From Candidatus Omnitrophota bacterium (GTDB taxonomy: Bacteria > Hinthialibacterota > Hinthialibacteria > Hinthialibacterales > JAKPRU01), in contig JAKQSI010000011.1 of the NCBI GenBank assembly GCA_029570205.1, positions 1 to 21,163 of the forward strand: a stretch of 21,163 nt of DNA. The letters run 5' to 3'. The translations under genes and the position numbers were made by a program. The stretch's first letter is position 1. Each line of letters begins with the position of its first letter. Positions 15,468-21,163 of the stretch are shown piece after piece. The notes under the pieces were generated by a model. That model made no database searches. It was not told the DNA's origin and saw only the letters and a list, made by a program, of their open reading frames with translations.

Positions 15468-16079
15468 TTACCGCCATTTCACATGCTTTACCATCTCGGC
15501 CTGGATCTCCGGCGTAACTTTCATATACAGCGACATGGTGACATACACGGAGGCGTGGCCTAGTCGGGCCGAAATCACCGGGATCGGCACGCCTTGCTGA
15601 AGCAGGTGAATCGCCAGGCCGTGCCGGAACTTGTGCGGATGGATGTCCTCAATCCCCACCTCGTTGGCATACTGCTTCACCATCTTGTAAGCATAGAACC
15701 GCGTAAAGCCGAACAGTGCTCCCTTCACATCGAAGTCCGAGATGAACCGGCTCAGGTCCAGCAGCAGCCCCTCATCAAGCGTTACGATGGTCACCCGTTT
15801 GGACTTCTTCATGTCAATCCGCACTTGCCGTTTGGTGAAGTTGACCGCATTCACCGGCAGATGGCAGAGATCATCCACCCGCGCACCCGTCGCCCAGAGC
15901 AGGTCGATGAAAAGCATATCCCGCCGCTGATAGAACGGACTCTTCGGCGTTTCCTTGAGTTGCCAGTGATTCTCGATGGTTTCACGCATTCGCAGGTATT
16001 CGGCGAAGGTGATATGCGGCGGCAGATCGTCGATCCGGGTCGAGATCATCGCGTTGTTCAGGGTTGCCAGGGCCTTCAT
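15468..16079 (-). CDS. Minimal tyrosine recombinase
   Basis: The protein has 203 aa, starting at the ATG at 16079, which has GGGAGG five bases upstream; a GTG 21 bases earlier is less likely because it would include that site. The catalytic set is complete: Arg67 in ATGARVDDL, Lys in the beta-hairpin MKKSKRV, His149-x2-Arg152 in HPHKFRH, His175 in LGHAS, and the nucleophile Tyr185 in SLYMKV. About 40 residues precede the catalytic domain, so the usual ~100-residue core-binding domain is missing or very reduced. Family members cut and join DNA at specific sites (XerC/D, phage and transposon integrases). It lacks the extra motif of integron integrases, so it is unlikely to mobilise the nearby attC-like cassette. 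It sits next to the direct-repeat unit and may act on it. Confidence 0.85.
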   Translation of the reverse strand: MKALATLNNAMISTRIDDLPPHITFAEYLRMRETIENHWQLKETPKSPFYQRRDMLFIDLLWATGARVDDLCHLPVNAVNFTKRQVRIDMKKSKRVTIVTLDEGLLLDLSRFISDFDVKGALFGFTRFYAYKMVKQYANEVGIEDIHPHKFRHGLAIHLLQQGVPIPVISARLGHASVYVTMSLYMKVTPEIQAEMVKHVKWR

Positions 16080-16120
16080 CTTGTCCTCCCGTGGATACAC
16101 TATTCAATGTTCTGTGTACT

Positions 16121-16148
16121 ATTATATCAAATTTCGGCCCTTTTGCAA
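16121..16148 (-). promoter_or_regulatory. Strong sigma70-type promoter of the recombinase
   Basis: On the minus strand TTGCAA (16148-16143) is separated by 16 bases from a perfect TATAAT (16126-16121), giving a leader of about 35 bases to the ATG. Farther upstream, ACATTA (16191-16196) and TAATGT (16204-16209) form an inverted repeat that could bind a regulator. Confidence 0.7.
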
Positions 16149-16320
16149 CCTGAAAATCGGAAATTTGTCCGTTTTTGTCGAAAAAAGTACACATTATTGC
16201 ATGTAATGTTTACCGATATATCCTGCAAAAAAACTTGTGAGGTCCGTCCCTCAATCGCTGGAGAATGTCTCTGCCCGAACGCGGCAGAAGATTGTCTTTT
16301 CCTTGGTGCAGAGAGAGGCC

Positions 16321-16348
16321 GTTTTCCCGATCTTTCAGCGGGTATACT
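16321..16348 (+). promoter_or_regulatory. Possible promoter of the FG-GAP gene
   Basis: TATACT at 16343-16348 is a good -10 hexamer about 48 bases before the ATG. The best -35 candidate, GTTTTC at 16321-16326, is weak with a 16-base spacer. Confidence 0.3.
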
Positions 16349-16395
16349 ATTGAGGCAGTGGATTCTTTTGGCGACTTTCGATACGGAGAAGGTTC

Positions 16396-18729
16396 ATGGT
16401 TGTGATGCTGACCATCTGCGTTGGCGCTTGGCTTGGCCTCTCATGTGTGGCCCTGGGCGAAATGTATTCGATTCCGGTCACGATCATGAGCGACTTGGTC
16501 TTCCCGCGAGTCCCCGTGGACCCGGAAATCGACTTCGCGTCCGTGATTACCGGAGCCGGTCTCGATGGTGTCCTCGACCCCAACTCGATTCAAGTGATTG
16601 ATACCGCGACAGGTAGGTCCGTGCCTTGCGCCGTGACGGAGGATTTCGCTTATGGAGACAAGGGCCGAATCGAATGGATCGTCACAAATCCTTCCCATCG
16701 AGATTATGAAATTCGCTTTCGGATCGCTTCCAAACGTCCTTCCCTTGAACCCGCCGCGTTCACGCCGCTGATCGGTCTGGGCGATTTGTTGCGCTACAAC
16801 GCAGACATTCCCCGTCCGATTGCCTGCTGCTATCTCTCCAGGCTGGTAGACCTTACGGGAGACGGCAACCGGGATTTGGTCGGTTGCTGGAACTATGCCT
16901 ATCGGCCCGGATGGCCGTGGGACGGAATCATCTGCTATCCCCGCGTGGGCGATGAAAACGATTTCACGTTTGGAGATCTCGTGCGCGTTCGCTATGTCGA
17001 GCAGGCCGACTCGGTTGAATATCAACATTTCAGCAGTACCTACATGATGGCTGATTTTGCGGATTTCAATGGTGACTATCGGGTGGACCTGGTCTATTCG
17101 CCAAGAAGCGGTGAGCATCTGTTTCTATACTTGAACAGCGGAAAGCGAGATGCCGGCGGGATGCCCGTTTTCACTGCTGCAGGAACCCTGCCGCGACCTT
17201 CGGATGCCTGGGGACCGGTTCGTGCCGTCGATCTGAATAGCGACGGTGCGGTGGATTTCGTTGCCTGTAACGTCCAGGGGGAGGGATCGAAAAGGCCGAG
17301 CGAAGTCTTTTATCTGAGAAACACGAATCCGAACGGATGGCCCATCCAACCGGCGGAGGCGGTCAATTTGCGGGTGGAAAAAGCCCCTTGCTTCTTTGAT
17401 GTCGATGGGGATGGCGCATTGGACGCCGTGAGATTCGCCCCGCCTGCACAGGGCGGTCTTGAATCGAAGAACCGCGTTGTGTGGCAGAAGAATCTCGGAG
17501 GAGATCCGCCTCAATTCGGCGATCCTCTGCTCATTGATGGCATTGATCCGGTTCTTCCAGCCGGCATGGCTTCCGTGAATGACGGACCCCACCGTGGATT
17601 GCTCATTCTATGCGATGAATTCCAGTCGGTTGTGTTCTTTGAGCGGGTTTCGAACAAGGGAAGCGGAGTGCGGTTCAAACGCTCGCAAAGGTGTGAATCG
17701 CTTTCGAGTGTCATTTCCTTGAGCGATCAGGCGTGGCCGTGTGTCTGCGACTGGCATGGTGACGGAGATCGAGACCTGCTGGTGGGGGGAGGTTATGGCT
17801 GGCCGCGGATCGTGATCAACGAGGGAACAAATGAAAGACCGAAATATGCCGAGGCACAATACATTCTCTCGGAGGGTACTCCGATTCGATTGCTTCGAAA
17901 CGACATCCTCGGCGAGCCTTATCATTGGCACAACATGGGATATTCCTATCCGTCCTATGTGGATTGGGATGCGGACGGTCTCCCGGACCTGATGCTGCCG
18001 AATGAGACCAATCGTATTTTCTGGTACAAGAACATCGGCGTTCGCAGCAGCCCGAAATTCGGCGAACGGCGGCAGATCGTTGTGGACGGGTACCCGGACT
18101 CCCCTGAGAAACGCAGGTTATCCGCGGAACGTGCCATTGAGGCGACCTATCCCAGGGAGGAAGAACAACCCTTCTTCTGGAGAACCGGAGCCGCATTTGC
18201 CGACTGGAATAGCGACGGACTGATGGACCTTGCCACTCTTGATGGTTACAGCCGCCAGTTGACTCTATTCGTTCAATACCGGGATAACGACGAGACACTG
18301 CGCCTCAGGAAAGAAAAGCCTCTGAAACTGGAGGATGGACGATTCATCGACGATGCAATCGTTGAGCGTTCTGCACACTGGACGGAATCGTTCCGCCCGG
18401 TTGATTGGGATGGTGACAGGCTGCTGGATATTGTGTATTCGTGCGCAGGCACTGTACCGGAAAAGGGAAGCATCTACCTGCTTCGCAATGTGGGCACGGC
18501 AACAGAACCCGTTTTCGATTCCCCGCGCACGATGTGTTGCTATGGCAAGCCGATCAAAGTCACCTCTCATGGTCCCCATCCCTGGGCAGGCGATCTGGAT
18601 GGCGATGGACTGCCGGACCTTCTGACCTGTGTTGAATGGAGTGTATATCCGTTCTTTACACACGCCGCTCTCGAAATGGACAAACGCCCGGAATTCAACA
18701 TCGGTCCCATGAAAATAGTCACCGAATAG
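16396..18729 (+). CDS. Exported FG-GAP/VCBS-type beta-propeller protein
   Basis: The protein has 777 aa. A short signal peptide (MVVMLTICVGAWLGLSCVALGE, cleavage near ALG-E) follows GGAG seven bases before the ATG. Residues ~25-130 are a beta-rich N-terminal domain. After it come nine Asp-rich loops of the D-x-(D/N)-x-D-G-x-x-D type, for example VDLTGDGNRDL, FDVDGDGALDA, CDWHGDGDRDL and GDLDGDGLPDL, each followed by a short hydrophobic strand. Such loops bind calcium in FG-GAP/VCBS repeats, which fold into integrin-like propellers. No enzyme motif or membrane anchor is visible. A role in surface binding or as a secreted structural protein is inferred. Like the WD40 giant it is an exported propeller protein, but it lacks Pro/Thr linkers and is separated by the mobile region, so they are not an operon. 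Confidence 0.9.
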   Translation: MVVMLTICVGAWLGLSCVALGEMYSIPVTIMSDLVFPRVPVDPEIDFASVITGAGLDGVLDPNSIQVIDTATGRSVPCAVTEDFAYGDKGRIEWIVTNPSHRDYEIRFRIASKRPSLEPAAFTPLIGLGDLLRYNADIPRPIACCYLSRLVDLTGDGNRDLVGCWNYAYRPGWPWDGIICYPRVGDENDFTFGDLVRVRYVEQADSVEYQHFSSTYMMADFADFNGDYRVDLVYSPRSGEHLFLYLNSGKRDAGGMPVFTAAGTLPRPSDAWGPVRAVDLNSDGAVDFVACNVQGEGSKRPSEVFYLRNTNPNGWPIQPAEAVNLRVEKAPCFFDVDGDGALDAVRFAPPAQGGLESKNRVVWQKNLGGDPPQFGDPLLIDGIDPVLPAGMASVNDGPHRGLLILCDEFQSVVFFERVSNKGSGVRFKRSQRCESLSSVISLSDQAWPCVCDWHGDGDRDLLVGGGYGWPRIVINEGTNERPKYAEAQYILSEGTPIRLLRNDILGEPYHWHNMGYSYPSYVDWDADGLPDLMLPNETNRIFWYKNIGVRSSPKFGERRQIVVDGYPDSPEKRRLSAERAIEATYPREEEQPFFWRTGAAFADWNSDGLMDLATLDGYSRQLTLFVQYRDNDETLRLRKEKPLKLEDGRFIDDAIVERSAHWTESFRPVDWDGDRLLDIVYSCAGTVPEKGSIYLLRNVGTATEPVFDSPRTMCCYGKPIKVTSHGPHPWAGDLDGDGLPDLLTCVEWSVYPFFTHAALEMDKRPEFNIGPMKIVTE

Positions 18730-18834
18730 CCGTGTGTGCCTCTCACCATCCACAGCGTGAACCAACCAAATCGTTGCCGGGATCATTCCCAGGATGACTA
18801 CCGAAATTAAGGCCGCAAATCCTTGTTGCTGCAT
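18730..18834 (-). pseudogene. Possible prepilin-like N-terminal remnant
   Basis: A minus-strand frame from the ATG at 18834 reads MQQQGFAALISVVILGMIPA and then TIWLVHAVDGE before running antisense into the end of the FG-GAP gene. A short polar stretch, Gly-Phe, then ~20 hydrophobic residues is the layout of a type IV prepilin or PilX-like N-terminus. There is no Shine-Dalgarno, and the continuation is only the shadow of another gene. It may be a truncated remnant or chance. Confidence 0.25.
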
Positions 18835-19045
18835 GTCATTCGATACTCGCCACACGTTCCATCGGATTCCTCACAGATCCCTCGATGATCCCATTTCGCC
18901 AGACTTCGCTTCTTTGCTCTAAACTCCGCCTTTGCGCCTATCAATCCGCAATTCCCCGCCCCCAGATCCCGAATTATCAAATCCCCATGCACCCGCGCCC
19001 GTGCACGGCCACCTCTCCCCGGCCTTCCCGCGCGAGGTATGGCTT
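18835..19045. other. Intergenic region, pyrimidine-rich
   Basis: This spacer between convergent genes shows no promoter, clear terminator or gene. It is rich in C and T on the plus strand and contains repeated CCCGCGCC-like strings near 18990. Confidence 0.45.
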
Positions 19046-19726
19046 CTACGCCGCTTCCAGGTTCACCTGAACGGTTTGCCACGCCGACAGGATCTCCTGC
19101 CGGATGGTCTCTCGCTCTGTGATGATCGCTCGGGGATCATCGCCTTCGATCAGCCAGATCCGACGTTGAAGCAGAGTATTCATCGCGTCCAGCAAATTGG
19201 CGCAATACGCCTCCGGTTCCCACGGGGTTTTCTTCCTGTGGAACTTCTCCACATACCATTCATAAGGAGCCTCTCGGATTCTCCACTGGCTTCCCACCCG
19301 AATCACCAATCCGCCCGAGGAGGCCCTTTCCAGGCGTGTATCCTCCGGGAGAGGCGTTTTCCTGCGTTTGGAGGATTCCACTGCCAGAGAATCCACTTCG
19401 GGCGCTACCCCGCCCCACACACGTACAGTCATCTTGGCCAGAGAACGTGCCTCAGGAGATTCGGCAGGAAACACTTCGTCGAACTGCCAGCAAAACCCCC
19501 TCTTACCATCCGGGTCGAACGGATCTCGGCATTCCAATGTCTCTTCCACCGCAGCAAACGCCGACGGACAAACCCCGCGCCGAAGCAAATACCTCCTGGC
19601 ACGTTCCAGGGTATTCACCCAGGCTACGGCTCGCCAGATTCTCCGGCTTTTCCCCTGTAACTCCTCAATCTGCCAGGACCGAACATCCGACCTGATGCGC
19701 CAGCATTCGTCGATGTGAATGATCAT
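19046..19726 (-). CDS. Hypothetical protein, 226 aa, phage/plasmid-flavoured
   Basis: The start is supported by AGAGG five bases before the ATG; that ATG overlaps the TGA of the gene upstream (ATGA), so the two are probably co-translated. The N-terminus (IDECWRIRSDVRSWQIEELQ...WRAVAWVNTLERARRYLLRRGV) resembles in layout the short phage-associated proteins in which a strand pair describing 'query' residues precedes a helix ending in Leu-Leu-x-Arg. I cannot name the family with certainty. The middle is Arg/Lys- and Glu-rich, and the C-terminus is helical (TERETIRQEILSAWQTVQVNLEAA). There is no signal peptide or membrane segment. Its place just inside a tRNA-Leu locus, behind an integrase-like tail, suggests it belongs to an integrated element. 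Confidence 0.6.
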   Translation of the reverse strand: MIIHIDECWRIRSDVRSWQIEELQGKSRRIWRAVAWVNTLERARRYLLRRGVCPSAFAAVEETLECRDPFDPDGKRGFCWQFDEVFPAESPEARSLAKMTVRVWGGVAPEVDSLAVESSKRRKTPLPEDTRLERASSGGLVIRVGSQWRIREAPYEWYVEKFHRKKTPWEPEAYCANLLDAMNTLLQRRIWLIEGDDPRAIITERETIRQEILSAWQTVQVNLEAA

Positions 19727-20121
19727 GGTTTCCTCTTACCACCTTCGTTCTTTTCGGAAGCGAGAACAATAGAGAGAATTCCCTGCTTCATCGCCTGGGG
19801 AAGCGTCGGCCAAACGTCGATGATCGTCTGAAGGTCAGAGGGTGGAGTTTGTTCGCTTGATTCGCTTCTTTCGCACTCTCTTTCTGGTTCCTTTTTGCCA
19901 GTGCGGGCATGGTGTGCACGTGGCTGATCACCGGAATTCGGTGGTTCGAAGTGCACGCTATGTGCACGCTCAGCGTGCATTTTTCTGTTTTGGGGTTGTT
20001 CAGCCAGTGCAGGGAGTTGTTCGGAAAGTGAAAATGACGGCTGCGTATAACCTACTGAATCTGCTGGACTTTGTTCTGGTTTTGTGTCGGTTCTGTTCGA
20101 GGAGTGTCGAGGTCTTGAAAC
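19723..20121 (-). pseudogene. Probable C-terminal tail of an integrase abutting tRNA-Leu
   Basis: The minus-strand frame is open from within tRNA-Leu to 19723. Its last part, LQTIIDVWPTLPQAMKQGILSIV (given here only as landmarks LQTIIDVWPTLP and MKQGILSIV), resembles the 'leucine, Trp, Pro, helix' end that I know from many integrated tyrosine recombinases, where it follows a variable, polar, Pro/Gln/Glu/Ser-rich linker as here. No catalytic motif (R...HxxR...Y) is present and the upstream frame runs into the tRNA, so I read it as a 5'-deleted integrase left by an integration at the tRNA. An alternative is a small intact protein from the ATG at 19983, but no Shine-Dalgarno precedes it. The TGA overlaps the next gene's ATG. 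Confidence 0.4.
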
Positions 20122-20122
20122 C

Positions 20123-20206
20123 TGCCCAGGGCGGGATTTGAACCCGCACAGACTTTCGCCCACATGGCCCTCAACCATGCGTGTCTACCATTTCCACCAC
20201 CTGGGC
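20123..20206 (-). tRNA. tRNA-Leu(GAG)
   Basis: The 84-base minus-strand sequence folds as a class II tRNA. Acceptor GCCCAGG pairs with CCTGGGC, discriminator A at 20123. The anticodon stem CATGG/CCATG encloses loop TTGAGGG, giving anticodon GAG (Leu codons CUC/CUU). A long variable arm (TGGGCGAAAGTCTG region) is typical of tRNA-Leu. The T arm is GCGGG-TTCAAAT-CCCGC. CCA is not encoded. Its 3' end adjoins an integrase-like fragment, so it may be an attachment site. Confidence 0.95.
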
Positions 20207-20211
20207 TTGCT

Positions 20212-20239
20212 GAGAGACCGGAAGTCCTTCCGGCCTCTC
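20212..20239. terminator. Long stem-loop between exonuclease gene and tRNA-Leu
   Basis: GAGAGACCGGAAG and CTTCCGGCCTCTC pair at 12 of 13 positions around a two-base loop. It lies just upstream of the tRNA and downstream of the exonuclease gene on the same strand. No T-run follows, so it may be a rho-dependent or processing element rather than an intrinsic terminator. Confidence 0.4.
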
Positions 20240-20357
20240 CATCACAAACTCATCTTATCGACCTGTCGAAATTCTGTCAATCTTGAAGCCCCTTGCGTGT
20301 CCCCGCACAGGCTCTTCAATCGGCCCAACCGCCGGGAATGCGTGCCCGATGTTGCGG

Positions 20358-20930
20358 TCATATTCGCCCACTTTGACGAAAATGGCGGATGGTACTCGCC
20401 AACTTGCGGGCATCCGCAAGCCCGTCGTGCGCGGGAAGGTCCGACGGGATGCCGAACACCGTATCCAGTTGGCCGGTCTCTACATGGTCGGTCGTGCAGG
20501 CTTCCCTGCTCAAGAAGGCACTGAGATTCCGAAAGCGGTCGATCCCCAGAGGGCAGATCACTCCGTAATACCCGCAATTTTCGTAAAGGTACTTTTCATC
20601 ACCGCCGTTGCTGTAAAGGATCGTCCCCGGTCCGGCAAACTCCACAAAGTCACGCAAGGCCTCGGTAAAATCCGTTCCCTCACGATCCACGCGTTCCTGG
20701 GTGATCCCGGTCAACTTAATGAAATACTCGCTCAGCGCCGGATTGAATCTCGGACGGACGATCCGCTCGAATGAGTCGATCTCCTCCAGTCCCCGACGGA
20801 CATCCAGTTTCACCGCGCCGATCTGCACAATCTCCCGATATTGCCCCGGATAGGACCAGTTTCTCTCACGGGACCCTTTCCAGGCAGTGTATTCCGTATC
20901 GAAAACCACAATAATATCGCCCTCGATCAT
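20358..20930 (-). CDS. DEDDh 3'-5' exonuclease, ERI-1/KapD-like
   Basis: The protein has 190 aa. GGAG six bases before the ATG supports the start. Three exonuclease motifs are in order: Exo I VVFDTEYTAW (Asp11, Glu13), Exo II YSNGGDEKYL (Asp111), Exo III AHDGLADARKLA (His168-x4-Asp173). Supporting strings are YREIVQIGAVKLD, VRPRFNPALS and LTGITQERVD, as in the ERI-1 and KapD branch of the RNase T/EXOIII superfamily. The family removes nucleotides from RNA or DNA 3' ends with two metal ions and is cytoplasmic. All four acidic residues and the His are present, so it should be active. It is the only clear housekeeping-type enzyme here. Weak TATGAT-like sequence (20974-20969) could be its -10; no good -35 is seen. 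The Shine-Dalgarno lies in a perfect palindrome. Confidence 0.9.
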   Translation of the reverse strand: MIEGDIIVVFDTEYTAWKGSRERNWSYPGQYREIVQIGAVKLDVRRGLEEIDSFERIVRPRFNPALSEYFIKLTGITQERVDREGTDFTEALRDFVEFAGPGTILYSNGGDEKYLYENCGYYGVICPLGIDRFRNLSAFLSREACTTDHVETGQLDTVFGIPSDLPAHDGLADARKLASTIRHFRQSGRI

Positions 20931-20940
20931 GGAGCGCTCC
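20931..20940. promoter_or_regulatory. Palindrome overlapping the exonuclease ribosome-binding site
   Basis: GGAGCGCTCC is a perfect 10-base palindrome directly before the ATG and includes the Shine-Dalgarno GGAG. It could bind a repressor as DNA or pair between RNA molecules; it may also be chance. Confidence 0.3.
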
Positions 20941-21059
20941 TTTTCCGTAAAAGAATTGAATCTTTCCCATCATAGCCGGTTCCGTGGGTGCAACCAGCCC
21001 TCTTCCCGACCAATGGTTCGATATATACTAATCCAAACCATATATAGTAGGCATGTGGC

Positions 21060-21087
21060 TTGACTAACGAATGGATTCGGGTAGAAT
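21060..21087 (+). promoter_or_regulatory. Promoter of the IS630-like transposase
   Basis: TTGACT at 21060-21065 and TAGAAT at 21082-21087 are 16 bases apart, each one mismatch from the sigma70 consensus. The ATG follows nine bases after the -10, so the message would be nearly leaderless. Confidence 0.65.
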
Positions 21088-21095
21088 GTGTAATT

Positions 21096-21163
21096 ATGAC
21101 AAAATCGGATGCACGTTCGCTGAGTCAAGAGAGTCAAGAGGACCTTCGGATGCGGGTGGTGCG
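21096..21163 (+). CDS. IS630-like transposase, N-terminal fragment at window edge
   Basis: Only 22 codons are present (MTKSDARSLSQESQEDLRMR then VVR). The string LSQ-x-x-QEDLR-x-RVV is typical of the start of IS630-type transposases, just before their helix-turn-helix (the family then continues with an 'AARLFGVS' helix outside the window). These enzymes move an insertion sequence into TA sites. A tandem 9-base repeat (GAGTCAAGA twice, 21122-21139) duplicates Ser-Gln-Glu. No Shine-Dalgarno is seen. The inverted repeat of the element could not be delimited in the AT-rich stretch 21030-21050. Confidence 0.6.
   Translation, partial: MTKSDARSLSQESQEDLRMRVV

Noticed and set aside
15594-16601. A 335-codon plus-strand open frame
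   Set aside because: It is antisense to the recombinase and its promoter, shows no family features, and runs into the FG-GAP gene in the wrong frame.
18265-18855. A 196-codon minus-strand frame
   Set aside because: Most of it is antisense to the FG-GAP gene; only the first ~35 codons, outside that gene, might be meaningful and are listed as a remnant.
19723-20178. Reading the integrase-tail frame from the ATG at 20178
   Set aside because: That start lies inside tRNA-Leu, so the first 19 codons cannot be a normal protein start.

Overview
The window looks like chromosome of an uncultured, probably Gram-negative bacterium, most likely a metagenome-derived genome. Three large genes encode exported proteins: signal peptides, Pro/Thr-rich linkers, WD40 and FG-GAP beta-propellers, and discoidin-like domains. 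This style is common in poorly cultivated phyla such as Hydrogenedentota, Sumerlaeota and relatives of the PVC group. That placement is an impression from gene style, not a phylogenetic result. Good Shine-Dalgarno sites and sigma70-like promoters show ordinary bacterial expression signals.

Region 1 (1-11294) is a surface/secretome region. A divergent pair of exported proteins shares one design. On the minus strand is a 393-aa protein with a Pro/Thr linker and a fibre-like domain, apparently frameshifted near its C-terminus. On the plus strand is a giant 3168-aa protein with about 49 WD40 repeats in four blocks, three discoidin-like (F5/8 type C) domains, and jelly-roll-like modules. It has no recognisable enzyme domain and is probably a binding or adhesion protein.

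Region 2 (11295-16200) is a mosaic of mobile and accessory DNA. It holds tandem 19-bp repeats resembling an IS21-type insertion-sequence end and a cassette-like gene for a PD-(D/E)xK-type nuclease bounded by attC-like half sites. It also holds two ~335-bp direct repeats about 2.5 kb apart. Between the repeats lie a 5'-truncated ADP-ribosylglycohydrolase and an unfamiliar 467-aa protein with a HEPN-like R-x5-H motif and Cys clusters. A very small tyrosine recombinase with a strong promoter follows.

Region 3 (16200-18729) has one exported FG-GAP/VCBS-type beta-propeller protein with nine calcium-loop motifs. Region 4 (18730-20206) ends in tRNA-Leu(GAG). Next to the tRNA 3' end are what looks like an integrase tail and an unknown phage-flavoured gene, suggesting a former integration at the tRNA. 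Region 5 (20207-21163) has a DEDDh 3'-5' exonuclease of the ERI-1/KapD type and the start of an IS630-like transposase that runs off the edge.

Overall, an extracellular propeller/adhesin theme is interrupted by two accessory zones, one around the repeat pair and small recombinase and one at tRNA-Leu. The best candidates for undescribed biology are the 467-aa protein between the direct repeats and the 49-repeat exported WD40 array. All family assignments rest on reading motifs by eye.
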